From Psychrobacter fozii (GTDB lineage Bacteria; Pseudomonadota; Gammaproteobacteria; Pseudomonadales; Moraxellaceae), in assembly GCF_003217155.1 (NCBI RefSeq), contig NZ_QJSU01000010.1, positions 62,001-126,000 on the forward strand: a stretch of DNA of 64,000 bases, given 5' to 3'. Shown piece after piece: positions 1 to 9,497 of this stretch. The first letter of the stretch is position 1; every line of letters begins with the position of its first letter. Under the pieces are notes generated by a model. It worked only from the letters and a program-made list of their open reading frames with translations, did no database searches and was not told where the DNA came from. The position numbers were made by a program, and so were the translations under genes.

Positions 1-1020
1 CTCTTCCGTACGGTAGTCAGCAACAGCAGCCGTCGCAATAAAGATATCAGCGACTCTCACATTATCATCGGTGCTAACCGTGACATCATCCTGCTCGTCC
101 CCGCAATCGCAATCACCATGGTGGTCGTGTGAATGTTCGTGTGAGTGGTCATGATGATGACCATGATCGTGGTCGTGGTCATGCTCGTCTTCAGATATGT
201 ATTGTAGCTCGCTATGTGTACCATCCACACATTGCTGCGCGGCAGTCAGCATATCTTGCGCAGATAAAACATCTATACGCGTGACTTTAAGCGGTGTAGG
301 CAGTGCCACCTTACCACCTGTGATCAAAATCACCTCGGCACCAGCAGCCACACAAGCACGCGCTAAAGCAAAACCCATTTTTCCGGTAGAGTGATTAGAC
401 AGATAGCGAACCGGATCAATTGCTTCTACTGTCGGCCCAGCGGTAATCACCACTCGCTTGCCTGCAAGTAGTTGCGGTGTCGTTTGCATGGCATTGAATA
501 ATAATACTTCGGCCAATAGCTCTTCAGGCTCAGGTAGTCGCCCTGCTCCTACATCACCACAAGCCTGTTCACCGCTTGCAGGCTGTATCACATGATAATT
601 CATGTCGCCCAGCGTTTGCACATTCAGGTTTACCGCTGGATGCGCCCACATCTGCTGATTCATTGCAGGGGCGACAATGACAGGTGCGGTAGTAGCAAGA
701 CAAACGGTGGTTAGCAGATCATCCGCCATACCCATCGCAAGACGTGCGAGCGTATTGGCCGAGGCTGGCGCAATGACGATTAAATCTGCCCATTTAGCCA
801 ATTCAATATGCCCCATCCCTGCTTCTGCTTGCTCGTCCAGTAGTGAGATATGCACCTCATTACCAGTCAACGCTTGTAGGGTCAGCGGTGTGATAAAGGC
901 CTGTGCACCTGTGGTCATAATGACGCGCACATTAAAGCCCGCTTTAATTAATAAGCGAGCAAATATAGCAGATTTATAAGCGGCGATACCGCCAGTGATA
1001 GCAAGCACAATATTAGACAT
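1..1020 (-). CDS. coaBC: Bifunctional phosphopantothenoylcysteine decarboxylase/synthetase (partial, runs off left edge)
   Basis: CoaBC joins cysteine to 4'-phosphopantothenate (CoaB) and decarboxylates the product (CoaC) in coenzyme A synthesis. Reading the minus strand from the ATG at 1020 gives MSNIVLAITGGIAAYKSA, the FMN-binding start of the CoaC domain. It is followed by GHIELAKWADLIVIAPASANT with the catalytic His, the APAMNQQMW substrate motif, and ACGDVGAGRLPEP, which holds the active-site Cys. The CoaB domain begins near residue 200 with VVITAGPTVEAIDPVRYLSN and HSTGKMG. Between the CoaB segments SAQDML and IFIATAAVADYR lies an insertion of about 45 residues, absent from the E. coli protein as I know it. 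It contains 13 His in residues 280-301 and then CDC. The frame stays open to base 1, so the C-terminus lies outside the window. No clear ribosome-binding site is visible, and an in-frame ATG at 1026 is an alternative start. Confidence 0.93.
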   Translation of the reverse strand, partial: MSNIVLAITGGIAAYKSAIFARLLIKAGFNVRVIMTTGAQAFITPLTLQALTGNEVHISLLDEQAEAGMGHIELAKWADLIVIAPASANTLARLAMGMADDLLTTVCLATTAPVIVAPAMNQQMWAHPAVNLNVQTLGDMNYHVIQPASGEQACGDVGAGRLPEPEELLAEVLLFNAMQTTPQLLAGKRVVITAGPTVEAIDPVRYLSNHSTGKMGFALARACVAAGAEVILITGGKVALPTPLKVTRIDVLSAQDMLTAAQQCVDGTHSELQYISEDEHDHDHDHGHHHDHSHEHSHDHHGDCDCGDEQDDVTVSTDDNVRVADIFIATAAVADYRTEE

Positions 1021-1148
1021 AAGCATGGCAACAATAAAAAAGTTGAAAGATAAAATTGCGCTTATAGTAACAATTATGAGATAAGTTGGGTAAGAATTTC
1101 GATATTTACCAAATATCTCTAGCAGCAATCCATTTTCAAGGAGTGATA

Positions 1149-1832
1149 ATGGCGATCAAAGACTGGCATGAAGATGACAGACCACGTGAGAAGTTGTTGA
1201 AGTTTGGTGCGGCTCATTTGTCTGATGCAGAGATATTAGCCATATTTCTACGTACAGGCACCCAATCTCAGTCAGCGATTGAACTGGCTCGTCATTTGAT
1301 CGAGCAGTTTGGTAGCTTAGCAGAACTATTGGCAGCCCCGCAAGATATTGTCCTAGCCTGTCATGGTATCGGCCCTGCAAAATACTCACAGATATTAGCC
1401 TCGCTTGAGATGGGTACGCGCTATCTAGACAGTCAGCTCAAAACAGGCCAAGCACTTGGGCACTCTCAAGCAGTCAAAGATTATATCAGCACCCAGTTGC
1501 GCGGTGAGCATCGTGAAGTTTTTGCCGTTCTTTGTCTGGACAATGCTCTCAACCTGTTAAACTTTGAGATACTATTCACAGGCGGCATCTCATCATGCTC
1601 CGTCTGCATGAAGCATGTACTACGCCACGCGTTGAGTCATGCAGCTAGCCAGTTAATCATCGCACACAATCATCCTCATACAGACTCCAAGCCATCGACA
1701 GCTGACAACTTACTCACCTATGAGCTAAAAAAGGCCTGTGATTTATTAGACATATCTTTAGTCGATCATATCATCGTCGGACGCAACGATACTCTATCCT
1801 ATGCCGAAAGCTGTTTGGCACCTTTTGGGTAG
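1149..1832 (+). CDS. radC: RadC family JAB1/MPN-domain protein
   Basis: A RadC-family protein of 227 residues. The N-terminal part holds a helix-hairpin-helix-like region (LSDAEILAIFLRTG, then ACHGIGPAKYSQI). The C-terminal half is the MPN/JAB metalloprotease-like domain, with H173-x-H175-P followed by S183 and D186, the usual HxHx(n)SxxD zinc site. The customary HNHPSG reads HNHPHT here. RadC's role is unsettled: it was once linked to DNA repair, but that assignment was withdrawn, and it behaves as a conserved protein of unknown activity. I chose the ATG at 1149 because AAGGAG (1138-1143) precedes it by five bases. The frame can be extended to a TTG at 1086 but nothing supports that start. 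It is transcribed divergently from coaBC, an arrangement seen in many gammaproteobacteria. Confidence 0.92.
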   Translation: MAIKDWHEDDRPREKLLKFGAAHLSDAEILAIFLRTGTQSQSAIELARHLIEQFGSLAELLAAPQDIVLACHGIGPAKYSQILASLEMGTRYLDSQLKTGQALGHSQAVKDYISTQLRGEHREVFAVLCLDNALNLLNFEILFTGGISSCSVCMKHVLRHALSHAASQLIIAHNHPHTDSKPSTADNLLTYELKKACDLLDISLVDHIIVGRNDTLSYAESCLAPFG

Positions 1833-2133
1833 TTTTATCTGACTTATTTGGTCTTTGGTCGCACTAGCTATATACTTTATGCAGCTTGATACATATTATC
1901 GACACAGCGTAGCATTTTAACCGTTGATAGTCGCCGACAACTGTTTCATATTGATGGCTATCTTTATCTTTTATGTGTCTTTTCCTAATTGGGCTTCAAA
2001 GCCAATTATTGGTAGTTGGCTTAACCTAGCTATAAAACCACTAAATGTCCGAAAAATAACAACTATATAGATTCAAACATTTTTACACCTACATTTCTCA
2101 CGCTTTTGGTTCAGCGTTACAAAGGAGACAGTC
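1833..2133. other. Intergenic region between radC and the fadE-like gene
   Basis: No gene, clear hairpin terminator or repeat was seen in these 301 bases. The only strong signal is the AAAGGAG ribosome-binding site at 2121-2127 for the downstream gene. The promoter of the downstream gene must lie here but I cannot place it with confidence. Confidence 0.5.
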
Positions 2134-5130
2134 ATGGCAATTGGCTTATTTATTTTGGCAATCATCATTCAATTAGCCATGGTTTTGGCCATCTTTTTGT
2201 TGTCCCTGTCACGTGTCACTGGCAGTATTACTGCCCTTGTTACTGTCATCGTTACTGCCGTTATCAGTCCATGGTCACTTATATTAGGTGTGCCGATAGC
2301 GCTGCTGTGCTTGGTACTACTCGTAGCCCCTCTTCGTCAGTCACTGATTACCAAGCCTGTCTATAAAGCATTGGGCGGCGCGATGCCGAGCATGAGTGAT
2401 ACCGAACGTGAGGCACTTGACGCGGGCACGAGCTGGTGGGAAAAAGAGCTATTTATGGGTGCGCCTAACTGGGACACTTTTGCCAATTATCCGTATCCAG
2501 AACTGTCAGAAGAAGAACAAAGCTTTATAGACAATGAAGTAGAAGTGCTGTGTGCCATGCTTGATGAGTGGAAAATTCAGCATGAAGATAAAGACCTGTC
2601 GCCTGAGGCGTGGCAATTTATTAAAGCCAATGGCTTCTTAGGTCTGATTATTCCTAAAGAATTTGGTGGTCTAGACTTTAGCTCGTATGCGCAAAGCCGT
2701 ATCATGAGTAAAATCGCCTCTCGCTCTCCTACAGCCGCTGTAACCTGTATGGTGCCAAACTCGCTCGGCCCTGGTGAGCTGTTGATGCATTATGGTACGG
2801 ATGAGCAAAAACAACGCTGGCTACCCGGTCTTGCCAAAGGTGAGGAAGTACCTTGCTTTGGTCTAACGGGTCCTGAAGCAGGCTCAGATGCAGGCGCTAT
2901 TCCTGATACAGGTGTGGTTTGTTACGGCATGCATGAAGGCGAGCAAGTACTCGGCCTACGGATGAACTTCTCAAAGCGCTGGATTACGTTGGCACCTATC
3001 GCCACAGTCGTGGGCTTAGCATTCAAAATGCATGACCCAGAAGGCCTGCTCGGAGATTCTGAAAAAACCGATTACGGTATTACCTGTGCACTCATTCCTG
3101 CCAACCATCAAGGCGTCATCACAGGGCCACGTCACAACCCGATTGGCTCGCCATTTATGAATGGTACAGTCGATGGCAAAGATGTCTTCATCCCATTAGA
3201 TTACATCATCGGCGGTGTCGAAAATGCGGGTCGCGGTTGGCGCATGCTGATGGAATGCTTGGGCGTTGGTCGCGGCATCTCTCTACCTGCACTCTCAACC
3301 TCAGCCAGTGAGATGACGTATCTGTCTGTTGGTGCTTTTGCTAAGGTTCGTGAGCAGTTTAAAATCTCTGTTGGCAAATTCGAAGGCGTACAAGACGCCA
3401 CCAGCCGTATGGCCAGTAATACCTATATGCTAGAAGCTTTTCGCCATCTCGTTACGTGCGGATTGAACCAAGGTGGTACGCCGTCAGTCATGACCGCCAT
3501 GGCGAAATACTATGCCACTGAGACCATGCGCAGTGTGATCAACGATGGTATGGATGTCGCTGGTGGACGAGCAGTACAGATGGGGCCACGTAACTTTTTG
3601 GCGACGCCGTATCAAGCGATTCCGGTCTCTATCACGGTTGAGGGTGCTAACATACTGACCCGCTCATTGATGATCTTTGGTCAAGGTGCCATGCGCTGCC
3701 ATCCGTATCTATTTGATGAGCTACAACTGCTACAGAGCAAAGATAAAGAAGGTGCGACTCGAAAATTCGATACGCTTTTCTTTAGACATTTGGGCTACAC
3801 TTTTAATCGTGGGGCAAAAGCCTTCGTCGCAGGGTATGTCGGTGGTAGTAATCATGCACCGAGTTTTTCGGATAGCTTTACCCGCCCCTACTACAAACAC
3901 ATTAACCGCTTAAGCGCGGGCTTTGCCCTAACGGCTGATATGGCGCTAGGACTGTTGGCTGGTGACTTAAAACGTAAGGAAATGCTCTCTGGTCGCTTAG
4001 CCGATATTCATAGTCATTTATTCATCGCAACGGCTATTTTGCAGTTTTATGAACATGGCACCAAATCAAAGTCTGAACGTTTACATGCTGAAGTTGCCTT
4101 GCAAAATAGCTTATACACCATTCAAGAAGCATTTTTATCTTTCTTTGATAACTTCCCAAATCGTATGGCAGCCAAATTGGTCAGCTTTGTGACTTTCCCA
4201 ACAGGTCGCATCTTTACGCCGCCAAGCGATGAGCTTAAACGCCAATTGGGTGACACCTTTATGGATGACTTTGAGGCCAACCCGTTCCGCGATTATCTAA
4301 AAACCATGGTTTATTATAATACTGAAGAGGATGATGTGACTGGGCGTATGGAGTATGCTTATCAAACGCTTATCCATATCGAGCCACTATGGCAGAAGTT
4401 TAAAAAGGCCGAGCACAAAGACAGCTTCGAAGGGCTGACGTTTGAAGATCATGTGGTTTATGCCAGTCAAAACGAAGACATCACTGAAGAAGAAGCGGAA
4501 GTGCTCATCCAGTATAATGCTATCCGTTTTGACTCATTATTGACCGATGTGTTCGATGAGCACCTATCGCAAGCTCAAGAACGCCCTAACCCTCACAGTC
4601 TCGACAATGCGGTACAGCAACTGACTGACTATGCACAACTGAAAAGTGCTGCACAAGCGAGAAATGGCATTGCAACGGATAACGATGTTGCAGATGATGA
4701 TCTTGATACGTCTCATCGTGCTAACGAGCAGACCGGCGATGCCAATCCCAATCATGGCTATGAAAGTGATGGTGATGTCGCAATGGTCAGTGAGCAAGAC
4801 ACTGCTAAAGAGACGAGCTTGCAGACAGATTTCAATGAATCAGATCCTGAGACAGAAGCCCTCGATCCTCGTTACCGTGACGCAGAGTCACATTTGAGCG
4901 AACGCATGAGTAATAACCATCGTCTCAATCAGTACAACGCTGAAGATTCTGATAACGTGGATAGCACTTACAAATCTGACCATTTGGAAGCCATGAATGA
5001 TAGCGTACAAAAATCCAATCATCTGGATAGCGCCGAAAACTCACCAGTAGAGGATCACGTAGCAAAATCATCTGTATCCGATAGCAAGTGGCGAGACGGT
5101 CTGCGTCGCGATGAGAGCGATAACGTGTAA
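2134..5130 (+). CDS. fadE: Acyl-CoA dehydrogenase, FadE type, with long acidic C-terminal tail
   Basis: FadE catalyses the first step of fatty-acid beta-oxidation, the FAD-dependent dehydrogenation of acyl-CoA at C2-C3. The N-terminus has two hydrophobic segments (about residues 1-70), then the FadE lead-in around WWEKELFMGAPNW, then the acyl-CoA dehydrogenase core. Core segments include CFGLTGPEAGSDAGAIPDTG, the VGRGISLPALS region and VEGANILTRSLMIFGQGAMRCHP. A DUF1974-type C-terminal domain follows. The protein has 998 residues, whereas FadE proteins are normally about 815. The extra 155 residues from about N844 are hydrophilic, rich in Asp, Glu, Ser and Asn, and carry no recognisable domain. 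The start is supported by AAAGGAG at 2121-2127. Two fadD genes lie in the same window but about 45 kb away. A strong terminator follows the stop codon. Confidence 0.92.
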   Translation: MAIGLFILAIIIQLAMVLAIFLLSLSRVTGSITALVTVIVTAVISPWSLILGVPIALLCLVLLVAPLRQSLITKPVYKALGGAMPSMSDTEREALDAGTSWWEKELFMGAPNWDTFANYPYPELSEEEQSFIDNEVEVLCAMLDEWKIQHEDKDLSPEAWQFIKANGFLGLIIPKEFGGLDFSSYAQSRIMSKIASRSPTAAVTCMVPNSLGPGELLMHYGTDEQKQRWLPGLAKGEEVPCFGLTGPEAGSDAGAIPDTGVVCYGMHEGEQVLGLRMNFSKRWITLAPIATVVGLAFKMHDPEGLLGDSEKTDYGITCALIPANHQGVITGPRHNPIGSPFMNGTVDGKDVFIPLDYIIGGVENAGRGWRMLMECLGVGRGISLPALSTSASEMTYLSVGAFAKVREQFKISVGKFEGVQDATSRMASNTYMLEAFRHLVTCGLNQGGTPSVMTAMAKYYATETMRSVINDGMDVAGGRAVQMGPRNFLATPYQAIPVSITVEGANILTRSLMIFGQGAMRCHPYLFDELQLLQSKDKEGATRKFDTLFFRHLGYTFNRGAKAFVAGYVGGSNHAPSFSDSFTRPYYKHINRLSAGFALTADMALGLLAGDLKRKEMLSGRLADIHSHLFIATAILQFYEHGTKSKSERLHAEVALQNSLYTIQEAFLSFFDNFPNRMAAKLVSFVTFPTGRIFTPPSDELKRQLGDTFMDDFEANPFRDYLKTMVYYNTEEDDVTGRMEYAYQTLIHIEPLWQKFKKAEHKDSFEGLTFEDHVVYASQNEDITEEEAEVLIQYNAIRFDSLLTDVFDEHLSQAQERPNPHSLDNAVQQLTDYAQLKSAAQARNGIATDNDVADDDLDTSHRANEQTGDANPNHGYESDGDVAMVSEQDTAKETSLQTDFNESDPETEALDPRYRDAESHLSERMSNNHRLNQYNAEDSDNVDSTYKSDHLEAMNDSVQKSNHLDSAENSPVEDHVAKSSVSDSKWRDGLRRDESDNV

Positions 5131-5530
5131 ACACGGTAATATATGAATGTGACCTTACTCAAGAGGTAAAGTTCTCAAATACTACATAACTATTGTTTAA
5201 CTTAAAAAGACTGTCCAACTTGGGCAGTCTTTTTTTTGGTTACAAACAAAAACTTTTGCTTATCATTGGCGGAAAAAAACAGTATTATCTGCTCTCTTAA
5301 AACCGTGGGTAGCCTTATAAACTGCTCTATTATCAGGTTTATCTCGGCTGAATCATAAAAAAATGTTGCAGTAACCTTAACAATTATTTTATATTGTTTG
5401 AGAGCCTGACATAAAGTGACCAATCAAAATTTATAGACGTAGCAAGATCGGGTGTAGAAACAGCAATCATTTACGCATTGATTTATTATCATACCTGCCA
5501 TTGGACGTTGTACACGAAAGGATAGAGGTT
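5131..5530. other. Intergenic region with fadE terminator and leader of the symporter gene
   Basis: After the fadE terminator at 5204-5237 the remaining bases up to the symporter start show no convincing gene. A 73-codon minus-strand frame across this stretch overlaps the terminator and lacks any family resemblance, so it was left out. The symporter promoter is presumably here but was not located. Confidence 0.5.
5204..5237 (+). terminator. Intrinsic terminator after fadE
   Basis: AAAAAGACTGTCCA pairs with TGGGCAGTCTTTTT with one G-T wobble and a short loop. A run of eight T follows on the plus strand. It lies about 75 bases past the fadE stop codon. Confidence 0.85.
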
Positions 5531-6907
5531 ATGTGGAAAAATATGGGACTGACAGGCAAGATCATGGTTGCCATGGCGCTCGGTATCATACTGGGTTTGT
5601 TTATAAACTATTCAGGACTAAACGCTGAAGGCAGCTTTGTTAATACCTATATAACCAATGGCTTCCTCGCTATTATTGGCAAGCTATTTGTTAACTCCCT
5701 CAAAATGTTGGTCGTACCGCTAGTACTTATCTCATTGATTTGCGGTGTCTGCGGTATTGGTGACATACGCCTACTGGGTCGTATTGGTACCAAAACGTTT
5801 ATGATATACATGATGACCACAGCATTGGCGATTGCCACTGCGATTGGACTTGGTATTCTGTTTGGTATTGGCAAAGGCATGAATGTCGAGACAAAAGCAG
5901 AATTTGAAGCAGCTTCAGCGCCGCCATTGCTAGATGTTTTCTCTAACATTATCCCATCAAATCCTATCAGCGCGATGGCCAATGGCGATATGTTATCGAT
6001 CATTTTCTTTGCGATTCTGATTGGCGTTAGTATCTTGATGGTAGGCAAGCCTGCCAAAGGCTTGGTTAAAAGTTTAGAGCTAATCAATGAAGTCATCTTA
6101 AAAATGGTGACCATCATTATGAACCTAGCACCTTATGGTGTCTTTGCACTATTAACCAAAGCCATGGCAGAGCTTGGCTTAGATTTGATTTGGTCATTGC
6201 TTGGTTATGTGGCTGTATTGATCGGTTCATTGGCGTTCCATTTCTTTATCACCATGATGATTGTCCTAAAAGTCGCTTCAGGTTTATCAATCAAAACATT
6301 TTTGGCAAAAATGCGTGAAGTACAGATTTTTGCATTCAGTACCTCAAGCTCGAACGCAACGATTCCTATTACCTTGCGTACCGTTACTAAGCGTATGGGT
6401 GTGAATAACTCTGTTGCCTCGTTTACCGTTCCTTTTGGTGCCACCATCAACATGGATGGTACGGCAATCATGCAAGGTACAGCGACCATATTCATTGCCA
6501 ATATTTATGGTATTGATTTGGGTGTGACCGAATATCTAACCGTTATCTTGATGTCAGTATTAGCCTCTGTCGGTACCGCTGGTGTACCGGGTGTTGGTCT
6601 GATTATGCTATCAATGGTATTTGCACAAGTTGGTCTGCCTATCGAAGGTATTGGCTTAATCTTAGGTGTGGATCGTATTCTTGATATGTTACGTACTGCT
6701 GTGAACGTTGGTGGTGATGCTGCTGTGACAGCTATCGTAGCAAAATCAGAAGGTAAAATGGATGTAGCCATTTATAACGACCCTAATGCTGGTGCCAAAG
6801 ACGTGTTTGACGGTCATATTGATGAAGATAATGAGCGCGAATTCTCAGAAGTCTTTAGTGATGGCATCATGGGTAGCGAGTACGATGATGTCGATCGTCG
6901 CAGCTAA
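5531..6907 (+). CDS. Dicarboxylate/amino acid:cation symporter (DAACS, SLC1-like)
   Basis: An inner-membrane secondary transporter of the glutamate/aspartate/C4-dicarboxylate:cation symporter family, 458 residues. Family hallmarks are the serine-rich re-entrant loop FSTSSSNATIPITLRT, the NMDGTA motif in transmembrane segment 7, the second hairpin region around SVGTAGVPGVGLIMLSMVF, and segment 8 with DRILDMLRTAVNVGGDAAV. The Arg of LRTAVNV sits where acidic amino-acid carriers hold the substrate side-chain carboxylate, so glutamate, aspartate or a dicarboxylate is the likely substrate. Which one cannot be decided from sequence. The C-terminus is acidic and soluble. The ATG at 5531 has purine-rich sequence (AAAGGATAGAGG) just upstream, and an in-frame TTG at 5501 is a weaker alternative. 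The gene stands alone, followed by a bidirectional terminator. Confidence 0.92.
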   Translation: MWKNMGLTGKIMVAMALGIILGLFINYSGLNAEGSFVNTYITNGFLAIIGKLFVNSLKMLVVPLVLISLICGVCGIGDIRLLGRIGTKTFMIYMMTTALAIATAIGLGILFGIGKGMNVETKAEFEAASAPPLLDVFSNIIPSNPISAMANGDMLSIIFFAILIGVSILMVGKPAKGLVKSLELINEVILKMVTIIMNLAPYGVFALLTKAMAELGLDLIWSLLGYVAVLIGSLAFHFFITMMIVLKVASGLSIKTFLAKMREVQIFAFSTSSSNATIPITLRTVTKRMGVNNSVASFTVPFGATINMDGTAIMQGTATIFIANIYGIDLGVTEYLTVILMSVLASVGTAGVPGVGLIMLSMVFAQVGLPIEGIGLILGVDRILDMLRTAVNVGGDAAVTAIVAKSEGKMDVAIYNDPNAGAKDVFDGHIDEDNEREFSEVFSDGIMGSEYDDVDRRS

Positions 6908-6936
6908 CCACGCTTGCTAAAGAGACGTCCATAAAA

Positions 6937-6970
6937 TAAAAACCTCAGTCAAAATTGGCTGAGGTTTTTT
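6937..6970. terminator. Bidirectional terminator between the symporter and tauE-like genes
   Basis: AACCTCAG (6941-6948) pairs with CTGAGGTT (6959-6966). T-rich stretches follow the stem on both strands, so it can serve both the plus-strand symporter gene and the convergent minus-strand gene. Confidence 0.85.
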
Positions 6971-7001
6971 ATAATCAATAACCAGTAAAACCAACAACTA
7001 A

Positions 7002-7757
7002 TTAGCCAAATACGTATTTAGTAATCATCGCCAAACACACCACCACAATCATCGGACGAATCAGCTTACTACCGCCCTTGACTACCATATGAGAGCCAAA
7101 GTACGCCCCTATTGTTTGTCCAACCATCATCGCCAGCCCTACTTTCCACAAGACATTACCGCCTATGATAAAAAAGATTAACGAGCCTACATTGGTAGAT
7201 AGGTTCAATACTTTTGCGGCGCCTGTCGCTTCTATAATCTGGCGACCGCGCAATGCCACATTACCAAGCGCAAAAAACATACCAGTGCCTGGCCCAATAT
7301 AGCCATCATAAAAACCAATGATTGGTGCAACGACTTTTTGCCATTTACTTTCGGATATGCGTGGTGCTGCCTCTACTTCACCCAGTCTAGGTGCAAACAA
7401 TGTATAGATACCAATAGCGGCAATCAAAAACGGAATCAGCTTTTCGAGCAAATCCGGTGGCGACATCTGAACGGCAATCGTACCGATAACGGAACCAATA
7501 AAAGCAGCAATAATGCCCACCTTTATGCGTTGTGGCTTTACGACACCTTTTCGAATCATCGTAATAGACGCTGCAAGCGCACCTGATGCAGCTTGTAGCT
7601 TATTGGTACCTAGCGTGAGTACTGGTGGGATATTAGCAAGCAACATGGCTGGTATGGTCAGTAAACCGCCGCCACCCGCGATGGCATCAATAAACCCTGC
7701 CAACGCTGCCACAGCCGTAAGCATTAAAATGACTTCTAATGAAAGTGATAAGTCCAT
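7002..7757 (-). CDS. TauE/SafE-family sulfite/anion exporter
   Basis: A 251-residue polytopic membrane protein of the TauE/SafE family (YfcA-like). It starts with the typical VAALAGFIDAIAGGGGLLTIPAML segment and contains NKLQAASGALAASITM in the first half. The second family repeat is FYDGYIGPGTGMFFALG, with TNVGSLIFFIIGG after it. Members export sulfite, sulfoacetate or related small anions across the inner membrane, and the substrate here is unknown. The ATG at 7757 is preferred over a TTG five codons upstream. It is convergent with the symporter gene. An intrinsic terminator-like hairpin lies only about 35 bases upstream of the start, in the gene's own leader. Confidence 0.9.
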   Translation of the reverse strand: MDLSLSLEVILMLTAVAALAGFIDAIAGGGGLLTIPAMLLANIPPVLTLGTNKLQAASGALAASITMIRKGVVKPQRIKVGIIAAFIGSVIGTIAVQMSPPDLLEKLIPFLIAAIGIYTLFAPRLGEVEAAPRISESKWQKVVAPIIGFYDGYIGPGTGMFFALGNVALRGRQIIEATGAAKVLNLSTNVGSLIFFIIGGNVLWKVGLAMMVGQTIGAYFGSHMVVKGGSKLIRPMIVVVCLAMITKYVFG

Positions 7758-8230
7758 GACTCTGACCTGCAAAATTTATAATAAAAAAAGAAAGCCCTAA
7801 AAATCGGCTTTGGAAGTTAGATTTAAAATACTGCTATGAGCATTGCTATTAAAGTTGCTGTTGAAGTAGCTTTTAGGGTAGCTATTGATTTTACTAATGT
7901 CGCTCATTATAGAGATAAAGGGCTAAAAAAAACCAAAAACATGGCAAAGTCTGTTAAATTTGTCTAACCACTTACCAAATACGCAAGATAAAAACAGTCT
8001 GACTAAAGATTGTATCGACTGGCTGTATTTTTATCTATGACCTCAAATTTGTCGCATCGCTATTACTAATATGCTGAGCTAATAGTTTTTGATTGACGTA
8101 TTTTGTTGTGTATATTAATAAGAGTATGAGAAACTGTTCTTGTCTGGCTACTATATCGTTGAGAGCAGTAGTATAGATATTTGAAGTTATTGAACTATTT
8201 AGTAAATTGTATTTAGCAAATGAGGATGAT
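7758..8230. other. Divergent intergenic region, tauE-like gene / nhaA
   Basis: This holds the leaders of two divergent genes. The minus-strand leader carries the hairpin at 7785-7811. On the plus strand a weak promoter candidate is TTGACG at 8093-8098 with TAATAA at 8116-8121, a spacing of 17. No open reading frame with family resemblance was found. Confidence 0.5.
7785..7811 (-). terminator. Terminator-like hairpin in the leader of the tauE-like gene
   Basis: On the minus strand AAAGCC pairs with GGCTTT across a nine-base loop and is followed by CTTTTTTTATT. It ends about 30 bases before the ATG. It could end an upstream short transcript or act as an attenuator. The stem is only six pairs, so the call is tentative. 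Confidence 0.45.
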
Positions 8231-9433
8231 ATGGCAATACGAAGGATTAAGGCGTTTTTTGAGTTTGAGGCGGCAGGTGGTATCGTCTTAGCATTGGCTG
8301 CGATTGCTGCAATGATTATTGCTAACTCCCCTCTTAATACGTGGTATGAAGGCTTTATCCATGCCCCTGTTGCTATCCAAATCGGTGAATTTGCTATCGC
8401 TAAAGACGCACATCACTGGATCAACGATGGTCTAATGGCGATTTTCTTTTTCTTAGTTGGCCTTGAGCTCAAACGCGAAGTCTTAATTGGCGAGCTATCT
8501 AACGTCAAACAAATCATACTACCCGCTGGTGCGGCATTGGGCGGCATGATTGCCCCCGCTATCGTTTACCTACTCTTTAACTATAATGAGCCTGAGTTTT
8601 GGAAAGGATGGGCGATTCCTGCGGCCACTGATATTGCATTTGCGCTTGGTATCTTAAGCTTACTAGGTAACCGCGTTCCCAACTCCCTAAAAGTATTCTT
8701 AGTATCGATTGCTATCTTTGATGATATCGGTGCGATTTTGATTATCGCTTTATTTTATACCAGCGATTTGTCCTTACAGTCATTGGCATTAGCAGCGTTA
8801 TGTCTGCCTTTCCTATATATCCTTAATCGCCGCAATGTCACTAGTATCACGCCTTATCTACTCATCGGTGTGATTATGTGGGTCGCCGTACTCAAGTCTG
8901 GTATTCATGCTACCTTGGCTGGTGTGGTTTTAGCACTGTTTATTCCTATGTTTGACCGTACGGATCCTGAGCACTCTCCGCTTGAGGAGTTAGAGCATGA
9001 TCTACACAATACCGTTGCATTTGGTATCTTGCCATTGTTTGCATTTGCCAACTCAGGCATATCACTCAAAGGTGCAGGATTGGCAGAATTGTTCCATTCT
9101 GTCCCGCTAGGTATCGCTGCTGGTCTATTCATCGGTAAGCAAGTTGGCGTCATGGTCATGTGCTGGTTAATCTTTAAACTTGGTATCTCAACGATGCCTA
9201 GAGGCATGAACTACAAGCAGGTTTACGGTGCTGCTTTACTATGCGGTGTGGGCTTTACCATGAGCTTATTCATCGGTGGCTTAGCATTCGCTGGCGAAAC
9301 TGCGCTGTTCGATGAGCGCTTAGGTATTATCATGGGTTCAATCGTCTCTGGTGTGGCAGGTTACTTAATGCTCAAAGTCAGCTTGAAAGACAATGTAAGT
9401 GGTACGTCAGTTGATTTGACTCGTCCGCATTGA
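8231..9433 (+). CDS. nhaA: Na+/H+ antiporter NhaA
   Basis: NhaA exchanges cytoplasmic Na+ (or Li+) for two external H+ and is the main housekeeping antiporter for salt and alkaline stress. The 400-residue protein carries the whole NhaA signature: [31 protein letters not shown], and [19 protein letters not shown]164 and D165 match the ion-binding pair Asp163/Asp164 of E. coli. [14 protein letters not shown] and [11 protein letters not shown] complete the pattern. The ATG at 8231 is preceded by GAGGA about five bases upstream, whereas an in-frame TTG at 8207 has no such support. No nhaR-type regulator is adjacent. Another antiporter of a different family lies at 28.5 kb. Confidence 0.96.
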   Translation: MAIRRIKAFFEFEAAGGIVLALAAIAAMIIANSPLNTWYEGFIHAPVAIQIGEFAIAKDAHHWINDGLMAIFFFLVGLELKREVLIGELSNVKQIILPAGAALGGMIAPAIVYLLFNYNEPEFWKGWAIPAATDIAFALGILSLLGNRVPNSLKVFLVSIAIFDDIGAILIIALFYTSDLSLQSLALAALCLPFLYILNRRNVTSITPYLLIGVIMWVAVLKSGIHATLAGVVLALFIPMFDRTDPEHSPLEELEHDLHNTVAFGILPLFAFANSGISLKGAGLAELFHSVPLGIAAGLFIGKQVGVMVMCWLIFKLGISTMPRGMNYKQVYGAALLCGVGFTMSLFIGGLAFAGETALFDERLGIIMGSIVSGVAGYLMLKVSLKDNVSGTSVDLTRPH

Positions 9434-9497
9434 TAATAAGGCAAGCCACTTATTTGCTATATCGCTCATAAGTGGCTCATCGCTATAGGAGACAAGG

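Noticed and set aside
1086..1148. Longer radC start at TTG 1086
   Set aside because: AAGGAG precedes ATG 1149, and the extra residues are not part of the family.
5202..5423. 73-codon minus-strand frame after fadE
   Set aside because: It overlaps the fadE terminator and has no recognisable motif.
8093..8121. Possible promoter of nhaA (TTGACG - 17 - TAATAA)
   Set aside because: The -10 element matches poorly, so it is mentioned in the intergenic note but not claimed as a promoter.
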